DNA of 64,000 bases from Clarkia xantiana subsp. parviflora (Eukaryota; Streptophyta; Magnoliopsida; Myrtales; Onagraceae), in assembly GCA_036873135.1 (NCBI GenBank), contig JAPTYO010000004.1, positions 33,079,105 through 33,143,104 of the forward strand, given 5' to 3'. The translations under genes were made by a program, and so were the position numbers. A model generated the notes under the pieces. It was not told where the DNA came from and ran no database searches. It saw only the letters and a list, made by a program, of their open reading frames with translations. Shown here piece after piece: positions 11,011 through 21,853 of the stretch. Positions within the stretch are counted from its first letter, which is position 1; each line of letters starts with the position of its first letter.

Positions 11011-11183
11011 AATGCAGTTTGAAAATCTCAGGTAAGTAGCTCAGGATGCGCTATGAAGCTTGTCGTCCTTTCAGACTTTCAATCATGCCTCTCATCCCTA
11101 ATTTTTGCCTAAGTCGCCTTTACCGGTTTTCGACCTAGCGAGATTTTTTTTTTATAAAGCTTTACATGGAAAAACTGCCCTTT

Positions 11184-12650
11184 TCAGGCATAGTACCTTT
11201 TAAGTGCATCTGCGTTGATTGGACTAGGAAGGTCTTGACCGTCCATATCTGTGATGATCAGTGCACCTCTCTCGAACACCTCTTTGACCACGTAGGGTCC
11301 TTCGTACTTTGGTGCGAACTTTCCTCGCGAATCAGGATTGATACGCAGCACTTTACGCAATACCAGGTCCCCCGGTTGGAACTTACGTGGTCGTACCTTC
11401 TTGTCAAAGGCCCTAGCCATCCGTTGTTGGTAACATTTCCCGTGACATAGTGCCGTGAGCCTCTTTTCGTCAATGAGGTTCAATTGTTCATACCTCTGTC
11501 TAGCCCATTCTGCCTCGTCGAGCCCTGATTCTGCCAGGATCCTTGCAGAGGGGATCTCTACTTCCACGGGTAGAACAGCTTCAGTTCTGTATACTAGAGA
11601 AAACGGAGTTGCCCCAGTTGAAGTACGAATCGAAGTTTTGTATGCCAAGAGTGCCCAAGGTAGCATATTTTGCCAATCTTTGTATGTGACTGTCATCTTC
11701 TCAATGATCTTCTTTATGTTTTTATTCGCTGCTTCCACCGCGTCGTTCATCTGAGGGCGGTATGGGGACGAATTCCTGTGTTTGATCTTGAGTTGAACAC
11801 ATAAATCGTTTATCAACTTGTTATTGAGGTTCTTGGCATTGTCTGGGATTACCGTCTCGGGCACCCCGTAACGGGCAACAATGTCTCTTCGTAAGAAACG
11901 CTCAAATGCTTTTGCAGTAACTGACGCAAGCGTGACCGCCTCTACCCACTTGGTAAAATAATCAATTGCCACCAAAATAAACCTGTGGCCGTTAGATGCA
12001 TTTGGTGAGATGGGACCGATCACATCGATTCCCCACATTGAAAAAGGCCACGGAGAAGACATCGGGTGCAGCTCGTTTGGCGGCCCATGAATCTGACTAG
12101 AGTACACCTGGCATAGGTGGCATCGTTGGACGTGCTTGACACAGTCTAACATCAGGGTGGTCCAAAAATAGCCCATCCTGATGATCTTTCTTGCGAGCAT
12201 GTGACCGCTCATGTTCGGTCCACAGCTTCCTTCGTGGACTTCCTCCATCAATCGCTTTGCCTCTTCCGAACCTACACATCTCAAAAGGATGGCATCAAAA
12301 GATTTTCTATAAAGAATCTCACCACTAAGAAAGTAATTACATGTCATCTTGCGGATGGTTTTCCGATCCTTGCTACTTGCGCCCTCGGGAAATTCACCTG
12401 ACTGCAAGTATCTTTTTATGTCGATGAACCAGGGTTCGCCATTTGATTCTTCGAGTGTGCAACAATACGCGGGACGCTTGTTTACTTCGATCTCAAGAGG
12501 CTCTATGGAACTTGCATCTGAAATATTCACCATTGACGCGAGGGTTGCCAATGCGTCTGCGAACTGGTTTTTACTCCGAGGCATCTGCGTGAACATTATT
12601 TCTTCGAAGTTCTCGCTCAACTCTTCAATATGCTGATGATATGGTTGCAA
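11184..12650 (-). pseudogene. Ogre integrase and end of RNase H (pol C-terminus)
   Basis: A 488-residue open frame. Residues 1-45 are the RNase H tail (ADALATLAS). A zinc-binding set H139, H150, C177, C180 precedes the core. Catalytic residues are D209 (WGIDVIGP), D270 (IPDNAKN) and E306 (NDAVEAANK). A GPY/F-like part follows (APKYEGPYVV near residue 455). There is no chromodomain, as expected for Tat elements. Related elements usually have SDNG-like and NGAVE contexts at the second and third catalytic residues; here PDNA and NDAVE suggest decay or drift. The frame is intact but has lost its connection to RT through frameshifts, so no full polyprotein is made. Integrase would insert the cDNA into the genome. 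Confidence 0.85.
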
Positions 12651-12676
12651 CTTGGGATCTCTTATTTTCCACTCTC

Positions 12677-13509
12677 CTAAGGTTGGAGGATGATCAGCAT
12701 GGAATCTCCATAAACCTCCAGATCACGTATCTTGAAATCAATTGTCGCTCGCAACCCGAAAATGTATGCTTCGTATTCTGCCACGTTGTTGGTGCATGGA
12801 AAAGTAATCTTCGCCGCTACCGGAAAATGTTGGCCATTTGGGGATACGAGTACTGCCCCTACACCACAGCCGGTGGAGTTTGCGGCTCCATCAAAATAAA
12901 TTCTCCACATGCTTCCATTTTCTGTCTCTTCTTCCACGTGAAGTATGTCGCTATCCGGAAGCTCGTGACTTGCTTGATGATCGTCATCAATGGGAAACTC
13001 AGCTAGATGATCTGCAACAGCCTGCCCTTTTATAGAAGTACGAGGAATGAACTGTATGTCGTACTCAGCAAGCTGGACCTGCCATTTGGCGACATTCTTC
13101 ATTAATGCCATCTTTTCTAGTATGTACTTCAAGGGATTCAGCTTAGAAATGAGGTGTATGGTGTAATACAGCGTATACTGTCGGAGTCGCTGCATCACCC
13201 ATACCAATGCGCAACTCGTCCTTTCAACTTCTGTGTACTTGGCCTCTCCTTCAGTGAACTTCTTGCTGAGATAATAATGGCGTGCTCTGTCTGGCCATCT
13301 TCATCTAGTTGCCCCAGCATGCATCCCAATGAGCCTTTTCGAACCGCCAGATACAAAATAAGCGGCCGACCCGGAGTGGGTGGGACCAGGACTGGTGAAT
13401 TGACGAGATATTCTTTGATTGAATTGAAGGCATGCTGACACTCTTCATCCCATTTAATCAATGCATTTTTCCGCAGGAGGCGGAACAAAGACTGACACTT
13501 GTTCGTCAT
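12677..13509 (-). pseudogene. Ogre RNase H, frameshifted fragments
   Basis: Two overlapping frames cover this domain. The upstream piece (13509-13195) holds the RT-RNase H connector with LLRKNALIKWDEECQ and PLILYLAVRKGSLGCML, then loses frame near 13270. The downstream piece (13207-12677) has AKWQVQLAEYDIQF and the archaeal-type RNase H start RIYFDGAANSTG, ending in DLEVYGDSMLI before a further shift near 12680. RNase H would remove the RNA strand during reverse transcription. The breaks are clear because each piece continues the known domain order in another frame. Confidence 0.8.
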
Positions 13510-14536
13510 ATTGGCGATGAACCTCGCGATGTAAGCTTCTGACTTCCTTGACGGTGGACGGTGCTGGAAGGTCTAGTATTGCTTTGACTTTGTCGGGATC
13601 CACTTCTATACCCTTCTTGCTGACTATAAAGCCCAGCAACTTACCGGATGTTACCCCGAATGTGCATTTTGCTGGATTTATCCTGAGTTTAAACTTCTTG
13701 AGCCGTTCAAAGAGCATCCGCAAGTTGACAAGGTGGTCCTCATTTTTGCGGGATTTTGCGATCATATCATCGACGTACACTTCTATCTGCTTATGCATCA
13801 TGTCATGGAACAGTGTCACCATCGCTCTCTGGTAAGTTGCCCCCGCATTCTTGAGTCCAAAAGGCATGACCTTGTAGTAAAACGTGCCCCACATCGTGAT
13901 GAAAGTGGTTTTTGACTTGTCCTCTTTTGCCATCTTGATCTGATTGTATCCAGAAAACCCATCCATGAATGAGAACATCTTGTGTCGTGCCGTGCTATCG
14001 ACTAACATGTCAATATGAGGGAGTGGAAAGTTGTCCTTCGGACTAGCCTTGTTGAGATCTCGATAATCAACACAGACTCGAACACGACCATCCTTCTTCG
14101 GTACAGGGACAATATTGGCAACCCACTCAGAGTAGTTGCACACCTCAAGGAATCATGCGTTAATCTGCTTGATGATTTCTTCCTTGATCTTGAGGAGTAA
14201 CTCCGGACTTTGTCGCCTTAAATGTTGTCTCTTGGGCTTGAACTTCTCAGTATCTATGGGTAAAGTATGTTGCACAATTGATGTATCTAAACCTGGCATG
14301 TTGGAATATGACCAGGCAAAGATCTCCTTGTACTCGTCTAGTAGCTCGATCATCTGGGCTTTCTGAGAGGGATCAAGAGTTGCCCCAATTTTGAGCTCTC
14401 GGGGTTCTTCCTTTGTACCGATGTTAACTATCTCGATAGTTTCGGCAGTTGATGGCTTCCTCTCCTCGAATCTCTCGAGACTTTCTCTTATTTCGATCGG
14501 AACTTTGTCATCACTATATTCCTCTGATTGAATCAC
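13454..14536 (-). pseudogene. Ogre reverse transcriptase with an internal stop
   Basis: The frame opens at 14536 with a linker containing LLDEYKEIFAWSYSNMPGLD, then meets a TGA at about 14150. Past it the RT palm follows: VPKKDGRVRVCVDYRDLNKA, FMDGFSGYNQI, MPFGLKNAGATYQ and the active-site YVDD (residues 123-126 of the piece starting at 14143). The end is frameshifted near 13530, where the connector should continue. RT copies the element RNA into DNA. A single stop plus a shift show that this copy cannot encode the enzyme. Confidence 0.9.
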
Positions 14537-15293
14537 ATCGTCATGGTTTTCGTGTTTTCTTGTATTTTTCCTACGGTAAGGAAAATAATCGAAATCAATG
14601 CGAATTTGACGGGAAAAAGAAAATCGAAATAAAGGGATTTATTTATATTGATAAGATCATGACAATATCCCTCTTTCCTATCCGGGGCTCATGATCTTGC
14701 CGCGCAAAGGAGTACAACAGAAACTCATAAATCTTACTCATCGCTAAGCGAAAGAGCATAAACCGGAATTGAAAACCAATTGGTGATTGCTTCTCCTTCA
14801 ACGAAGGTCGAACATAAATGCCTGGGGGCGCTTCTTCGAGGACGGCTCCGACTGTGTTGTCGGTGATGAACAGTCTTGCTAAGGATTGTAATGCTTCATC
14901 TTCATCAGTTCGAATGACGTGAGCTGGTCCTGGGAAAATGACTGACAGAGGCGGAATGTTCATAGGCCTCCATTTTCTAGCGAATCATCCCCTCTGGAAG
15001 TCCGTCAGTTGTTGCTCTCCATGTGAGCTTTGACCATCTTCTTGGAACGGGGAATTCCCCAGTCCGTGTCTGCATACACTTTCCTTCAGCTGAAGTGGGC
15101 GCGGGATTCCTTGACACCTGATACCCAGGCCTTGACCCGGGACAAAATTATTCTTCAACATGAGTCTTCCCACCATGATATCTGTCTTGCTCAGTGTTGG
15201 CTCTCCCCAATCCTTGATGACAGAGACTAGTTCAAAGGAATGGAATGCGGGTGGTTCATCTCCGATGGTGTTGATGACAGGTACTGCCGTTTC
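14537..15293 (-). pseudogene. Ogre region between protease and RT (PGQGLG domain and linker)
   Basis: Directly after the stop of the protease frame the same frame continues from 15293 with INTIGDEPPAFHSFELV and then LKNNFVPGQGLGIRCQGIPR, a G-patch-like block found between protease and RT of Ogre elements. A second open piece (14963-14643) contains FITDNTVGAVLEEAPPGIYV. In Ogre elements this junction is bridged by an intron; I could not assign splice sites here. It is decayed by at least one stop. Confidence 0.6.
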
Positions 15294-16661
15294 CTAGTAG
15301 ATGTTGTGATAACCTTCTCCTCTAATTTCCACAAGGCGGTTGTTAATCACGTACTTCAGTTTCTGATGTAGGGTGGATGTAACTGCCCCAGCGGCGTGGA
15401 TCCATGATCTTCCCAAGAGAAGGCTGAAAACATTCGGAATATGCATGACCCTGAAGGTTACATCAAAAACATTTGGACCAATTTCGAGCTGTAATTCGAC
15501 CTCTCCGTAGACTTCCTTCTTCGTACCATCGAAAGCTCGAACCGCCGACTTGCTTGTGCGTATATGGGACAGGTCAATCTTCATTTGCTTGAGCATGGAT
15601 AATGGGCAAACATCGACTGCCGAACCACCGTCAATCATGACCTTCGAGAGCACAAATCTGTTACACTTGCAGATAATGTGAAGGGCTTTTACATGGTGCT
15701 GGCCGTCGACTCCCAGATCATCGTCCCCGAAATAAATTTGGTTCGAGAATCTGGAGCCAATAACATTGCCCATTTGTTCGGCAGAGGTCTCTTTTGGAAC
15801 TAACGCTTCCTTGAACACATTCATGAGAGCCTCGCGGTGACTTTCTGAGCTTAAGAGGAGGGCAAGCAAAGAAATTTGAGCCGGGGTCTTGCGGAGCTGA
15901 TCAATCACTTTGTCTTCTCCTTCCTTCATGAACTTTACGAAGTCCTCAATTTCGTCGTCGGTTACTTTCTTCTTCGGTGCTACTTCCACAACCTTGTCTT
16001 TAGAAACATCCTCCGCGTACACGCAACCCGAACGTGTCACGATCATAACATGATCATCTGGTTTTGGCGCCCCGATTACTTGAGCTCCATAGATCCAAGG
16101 GACCTTCTTGTTGCTTTCATATTGGAAAGGAGCTGGCCCCTGCATCGCTAGTGGCAGCCTGGCTGACTGTTCGGGCACATAATTTAGTACGAATGATGTG
16201 ATTACCGCGATAGCGACATCTTCTGACGACTCATCTTCAAGACGGATCATGTTGATAGACGATGATGAACCTGCATTGTGTTGCGGTAGAGGGTTCGTCT
16301 TGACATTTGGAGGAGGGATCGGGTTGAGAATAAGGAGCTTGTTGTCAATGAGGTCTTGAATCTTGTGCCTCAGGCGGGTGCACTTCTCTATGGAGTGTCC
16401 TGCTATCCCCATATGGAACTCACATCTCGAACTTGGGTCGTCGTTGGGTACTTTTGAATCTGGCCTCATGAACTCGGGGCCGATGAGGTTCTGTTCTAAC
16501 ATCTTCTGGTACACCTCGGCCATTGACACAGGTAAGGGTGTAAAGGATCTTACGTCCCTTTGCTTGTAATTAACTCGATTTCCTTGTCCACCTGTGAATG
16601 AGGGTTGTGGAGCCGGGGGTATTTGAGTCATTGGCTGAGTCACAGGTGCCGCCAACTGCAT
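15294..16661 (-). pseudogene. Ogre gag C-terminus and aspartic protease
   Basis: A 455-residue frame. Near its start lies a zinc-knuckle-like motif, CEFHMGIAGHSIEKC. The protease signature is VMIDGGSAVDVCP at about residue 343, where Tat elements have DGGSA in place of DTG/DSG. The second protease motif LLGRSWIHAAGAV follows. A TAG at 15294-15296 ends the frame, although homologous sequence continues in frame beyond it. The start methionine is internal: gag lies upstream and is cut off by a stop and a frame change around 16700-16760. Confidence 0.8.
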
Positions 16662-16762
16662 CGGGTAGACTGCGCTGACAGTTGCGTGTTTTGGGAGCAG
16701 CTTTTTGCACCACTCTTTCTCAAACCGTCTCCCTGGTAGCTTTTGAGGGGATCTTCAATCCT

Positions 16763-17773
16763 TCATGTCCGGATTCCCTGCTCGATCATGTCTCCGGATT
16801 TCACCAAGTCAGCGAAATTTGCAGAAACATGTCCCAGTAAATGAGAGTAATATGCTCCCTTCAGAGTTCCAATAAACATGGATACCGCTTCCGCATCCTC
16901 TAGAGGTGGTCGGACTCCAGCCGCTTTTTCCCTCCAAGACTGCATATAGTTCCTGAAGGACTGTCCCGCATTCATTTCCATGCTCTGGAGATCCATGCGG
17001 GTCGGAGCGGTGTCCAAATTGAACTTATATTGGCGAACGAAAGCGTTGGCCATTTCTTCCCATGTTGAGATATCGCGGGCCTTCAAGCTGACGAACCAAA
17101 CCAAAGCTGCTCCTTTCAAGCTTTCTTGGAACGTTTGGACCAAGAACTCCTCATACTGTTGGTAAGGGGCCATCTTCGTAAGGTAAATCCGCAGGTGGAC
17201 TATGGGATTACCAAGGCCATCGTACTTCTCGAACTCAGGGACTTTGAATTTCTCCGGTCTTGACATGTTAGGAAAAAGGCACAGGTCAGAGTAACCAATG
17301 CCCCCATATTGCTCGAGACTGGAGAACGCCTTCATCTTTTCCTCCATTTTCTTCAAGCGGCGATCGTGTTCAGTCTCGATGACAGGCGATGATGTGAAAG
17401 CATGTGTGCCGGTTGCGCCCCCTTGGTTAACATGCCCGTGCATTATGGTCGGGCTCAGAGAGACACATGGTGTGGGTAGAGTCTGATCGGGGCTAATCAG
17501 AGTAGGGTGGTTTCGAGAGGGGTCCACCGTGGTGTTGGGAGGTACAGTGGTAGCTGGTATTGCGGTTCCTATATTCGCTGAGGGGCCTGGAGTTGAGGTC
17601 CCTGTCGGAAAGGGCGGGTTTGGAGCATTGATGGTTGACTGAGCCTCGAGGAGTGCCATGATGCGTTCCATGTTTGCTGACATGGTGGCCATATCTTCAT
17701 GCATTTTTGCGTTAGCTGCCTCGATTTCGACCATTCGTTCCTCATGTCGCTGGATTTGCTGCGTGTTCTCCAT
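16763..17773 (-). pseudogene. Ogre gag (capsid)
   Basis: A 336-residue frame beginning MENTQQIQRHEERM, with a short coiled coil (residues 1-45), a Pro/Thr-rich spacer and a Retrotrans_gag domain from about residue 170. Recognisable parts are FKVPEFEKYDGLGNP, LVWFVSLKARDISTWEEM and QSFRNYMQSWREKAAGV. It ends with MIEQGIRT and a TGA; related elements read through this point. The protein would form the virus-like particle. The coiled coil and downstream stop suggest a once complete gag that lost its link to protease. Confidence 0.85.
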
Positions 17774-17943
17774 ATTAGTGATTTTTCGCGTACGTGCCAG
17801 TACTAGCTAGTCCTGCAATTGGAAAAAATGACGATTCAAAATGTGGACAAAGAATTCCATGCATGATTTTTTTAAAAAAAAAATTAATGTGCCATTCACT
17901 TCAACATCTTATTCGAAAAAAGAGATAATTTTACAACTAAGAC

Positions 17944-19524
17944 TTAAACTGTAAAACGCTTTACACGACTGCGCATCTCGCCGAGTGCGTCGAGTGCTTG
18001 TTCCTTAGTCCTAACGAATTCAACAGACAAATGTTTTGAAAAAAAATTCAGTTTTCTCGCTCTTCGTTTGAACTTTTCAAGGTCAGCACTTAACCGCGTC
18101 TTCTGCCTCTCCTTTACTTTAAGTGCCCATTGCTGGTGCATGACGTTAGCTCGCGCTTTAGAAAGTTCTTCTTGTAACCGCCTGATTTCTTCTTTGGACT
18201 GTGCGCAATCTCGGGCCCAGGCGGCACATTGGATTTCGACTCGGGCAGCTAGCGTGTCGTACACGTCTTCATGGGAAGGTGGTGCGTCTTGTGGCTTTTG
18301 TCCAATAACTTCTGCGGGGTCAATAAGGATCTTTAATGACTGTGTGAAAGCGGTGGACGTACTCCTTAGTGGCCCGATACATCCACTCTTCTTCTTTGAT
18401 ATCCCCGGGCGGTTTGATTTTCTCCTCGATTCGACCTTCCCAAATTGCATGTATTCGTTGAGCAGCCTATTTGAGTGTGGCTTGAGTAACTTTGTTGTCG
18501 TCCCAGTCGAATATCAAGTGAGGTGCATTTGTGTTAGCTGGTATGCCTTGAAGACCCCCGAGTTGTCGAACGACTCGGGCCGAGTAGGTGACTGACGAGC
18601 TTAGGTGGCTAATAAGAGGAACACCGTTAAAATATTTACACCTAAAAAATGCAGACCTAGGTGAAAACCATCGAGCTACCCATAAAACGCTTTAGGTAAA
18701 AGTTTTGAAAAATATTTTTTCCATTCATGGGTGCTCCATCCTTTGTTTACATGATGAGTATAGTCTATCATTCTTGATATAATTTGTTTTTCTATAAGGA
18801 AATGAGCTTTGGGGAAACCGGCGCCGATCACATTTAGGTGACTTAAAAACCATATTTGCAATAAAGCTGGACTTGCTCTTAATCCTCCTCTCCCTTTAGC
18901 TTTTATGATGTTCAGAGACGTGATTGTTTCAGCAAGCAACGCCACTATAAAACTTCTGCCTTCGACCACTTGAAGGACGACGTCGGCTAATGCCTCGTCC
19001 ATATAGCTTTGGGAGTGGGGGAATAAGAGAGTTCCAAAAAATAACAAGAGATAGGCGTGAGTTGCTCCTCTGATCATTCGATTATCTTTCATTCTAAAAC
19101 CAACCCAACTTATCAAACGATTAATAGATAAACCCTGATGTGTGGCCACCATAAGCTCGTTAACCATCTTCCCTATGTTGGCCCGTAAGAGTTTAGAAAG
19201 ACTCTGCTTTTTGGACACCTCAAATCTTGGTAAGACGATCCCTTCATTCCATCCCGGGCCTTGTACCAGCTGGCGGTATTCCTCGAGAGTAGGGGTGAGC
19301 TCTATGCCGTTGATGATGAATACTGCTTTCTTCGAGTCCCAATGGTCGGCTAAAGCTTCTAGTAAGTGCCATTCTATCTTGTAATCAGCAAGCCGTTGAA
19401 CTCCTCCGATGAGTTGGGTGATATAATCCTGCTCCGTCTTCGGCATGGCATTCCAGAGGCAGTTGATGTCGTGCCTAGGAGCTGGAACGATCGCAATGTG
19501 AGGACACTTGGGCAGTCTTTCCAT
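17944..19524 (-). pseudogene. Ogre ORF1 (DUF7745-type protein), interrupted
   Basis: The first piece (19524-18676, 282 aa) contains DINCLWNAMPKTEQDYI, FIINGIELTPTLEEYRQLV and AHFLIEKQIISRMIDYTHHV, matching the protein of unknown function found upstream of gag in Ogre elements. The frame stops at 18676. Past it, another frame carries SARVVRQLGGLQGIP and LIFDWDDNKVTQATL and hits a TAG near 18466. The last piece (18450-17944, 168 aa) is a charged coiled coil (EEIRRLQEELSKARANV). Together they represent one gene of about 500 codons with at least two breaks. Its role in the element is not known. Confidence 0.75.
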
Positions 19525-20170
19525 CCTTACTAAAATGGAGTGTAAAACGTTTTAGAGTGATGAAGTGGATGGCACATATTTTTTTTTTAAATGATGTGTA
19601 ATGCATGCTTGAAAAGTAAATTTCCACTAATATGCGGTTCACGATTACATACATGGTGCAAAAAATAAAAGATTACATTAGCCCAGATCCTATACGAGAT
19701 AAATTCTAGGGATCGAAAGAAAGAGATAAAAGCACGCAAACATGTAAAATAATAACAGTAGGATCGAAGCTTCATGTGTGTGTTTTTTGCTTTGTTCTAT
19801 AAGGTAGATTCCACTGATAGGTTCCCGACAAGGTGGTTTCCTCACCCCATCATAGGGATCACAGGACCTTCACAAGCGAGTGGAGTCGTTCTGAGTCGTT
19901 CCGGCGGCTCGGGCGCGCGGTCGTACCCTTACTATCTCTCCGCGGTTCCTATTTGCCCTGGAATTTAGGCGTTTTGGACATTATGCTCAACGTGAGTGTG
20001 TGTGGTTTCAAACAACACCATAGAAAAAACTTGCTATTGAACATAAAAATAAAAACAAGAGCTTCGTACCTACGGGAAGAAAAAAAAACTATAGTTAGAA
20101 TAACGACGATAAATAAGTTTAAACTAAAACATGGCAAATAAGCAAATATATAAGAGTCCGAACCCTCAAA
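19525..20170 (-). other. Ogre 5' untranslated leader
   Basis: It lies between the primer site and the ORF1 start on the minus strand. No frame of note is present. The + strand ORF at 19774-20141 has no recognisable content. Confidence 0.55.
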
Positions 20171-20192
20171 AGTCCCCGGCAGAGTCGCCCAA
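20171..20192 (-). promoter_or_regulatory. Candidate primer-binding site of the Ogre element
   Basis: Directly inside the 5' LTR the minus strand reads TTGGGCGACTCTGCCGGGG. Plant Tat and Ogre elements often carry a TGGCGACTC-type primer site here. The cognate tRNA cannot be fixed by eye. Confidence 0.65.
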
Positions 20193-20193
20193 T

Positions 20194-21495
20194 TGTCAGA
20201 CCTAAATCTAACCTACGGCGAATTACGTTTTGAAAACGTGCGAATTTTGAAAGAGTCGCCACTAGTTAATTATTAGGCTAACTAGAATCCTAAATTACCT
20301 AAGCGGATAACTAATTAAACACCTAGGTATTAAATCAGTCTACGATCAGAAATACGAGTTCGGGGGTTCTATTACGAATTAAAACTCATGGAATTAATCA
20401 CGCCCTTTCGGTACTCAATTCGCGAATTTGCCAATTTTATTGTTTATACATATATTAATCCAACAATGTCAAAATTAATCAAATTTCATCATACGAAAAG
20501 ATATTACCAAATATAATCACAAATCTAACAATTAATTATATCCTTTAATTCCTATTAAAAATGAAGTCTAAAATACTAAAAAAAAAATTAACATTCTATC
20601 AAATTAAAATTAATCACTTTAAATTAAACTACTAATTAAATTTTACCAATTACATTTAAACTATTAATTAAATCTAACTAATTATATTTAAATTATTAAT
20701 TAATTGTAATATAATAATAATATAAAACAGAAAACATAATAACAAAATATTAATAATAAACTATTAATTAAATAAATAAATAAATTTTTTTTAAAAAAAA
20801 AAAGAACAGTGGCGGGGAGGGTTCTCACCTGCAGTGGGATCGGACTGGCAGGGGTCACGGCGGGACCAGCGGGTGACGACGGGACACGACAACGGGACGA
20901 TCTCCGGCGAGCAGGGCGGCCGGCGGAGCTTGGACTACTGGTGGCGGCGGATCTGATCGTGGCGGGGTCTGGAGTGATCAGACAGCAGAGCCGCGGCGAG
21001 GGAAGATCACGGCGGAGTAGGCTGCGGTGACAGTAGTGTAAGGCGGAACGGGACGGCGAGGCGGCGACCGGGCTGGAGGTGCGTCGGGCGGCGAGGCAGC
21101 GGACGGGACGGGTGGTCGTGGTGGCTAAGGACGGCAGAGGGCTCCAGACGGGATGAAGAAAAAAAAAATTTGAAATAAATAACAAAAGGACAAAATTCGC
21201 ACGGATCCCAAGAAAAGTAGTCTATTATTTTCTGACATGTTTTTTCTGTCCTTTACAATGTAAAACTAGACCCCTATTTATACTAAAAACTTAGTCTAGA
21301 TTACAGATAAAATTTAAATAAAAAATGCTAACAGATAATTATTCTAGAGAATATTCCTAAGGATATTTATCTTTACAGATAATTATTTTTTTTGAATAAA
21401 AAATAATATCTGGATATAAATATCTTACAAATAATTTTCTAAAATAAAAAAACTAATCATTATTATATATATATTTTCAAAATCGAGTGTTTACA
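20194..21495 (-). mobile_element. Ogre 5' LTR (about 1.3 kb)
   Basis: In + orientation it runs from TGTCAGACC to GAGTGTTTACA, bounded by the primer site on one side and the Helitron-like region on the other. On the minus strand a TATA box (TATAAATAGGGG near 21283-21272) directs transcription to the left. A GC-rich block of about 340 bp (20810-21150) sits inside an otherwise very AT-rich LTR. The shared end with 9453 and the shared inner 490 bp establish the LTR pair. Confidence 0.8.
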
Positions 21496-21810
21496 CTATA
21501 CTAGCGAAAATGATAAAACTTTAGACTTAAACTCATGATTTCTACACTAGAAAATATATTATACACTGTCTATGATGACTACTTAAATATTAACGCTATC
21601 CCAAATACATAAATATATAAGCGCATAACGCGTTTTGGCTCATTTTCAGCATTTTTAAAGTTTCATCTCAATTTAATTGAAACATTTATTAAGGAAATAT
21701 GAATTTGTCTACACACATTGTATTTCTTTACGATAGATTACATAATATCTTAGGTTGTTCTAGAATACCTACTCAATGAGTTACTCCGGTTAGCTACTTA
21801 GCTAATTAGC

Positions 21811-21853
<43 letters not shown>

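Larger units (their letters stand above)
8820..21495 (-). mobile_element. Ogre-type (Tat branch, Ty3/gypsy) LTR retrotransposon, decayed, 3' LTR interrupted
   Basis: Reading the minus strand, the order is 5' LTR (21495-20194), primer site, ORF1 (19524-17944), gag (17773-16763), protease part (16661-15294), a PGQGLG domain (15293-14985), RT (14536-13454), RNase H (13509-12677), integrase (12650-11184), 3' UTR arrays (11010-9640) and the 3' LTR, of which only 9453-8820 remains in the window. An extra ORF upstream of gag is the hallmark of Ogre elements. The integrase lacks a chromodomain and ends directly after its GPY/F-like part. Several stops and frameshifts make it non-functional. Confidence 0.85.

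Noticed and set aside
20700..21185. 161-residue minus frame with Ser/Arg/Pro-rich content
   Set aside because: It lies wholly within the Ogre LTR and its equivalent in the other LTR is not conserved as a frame.
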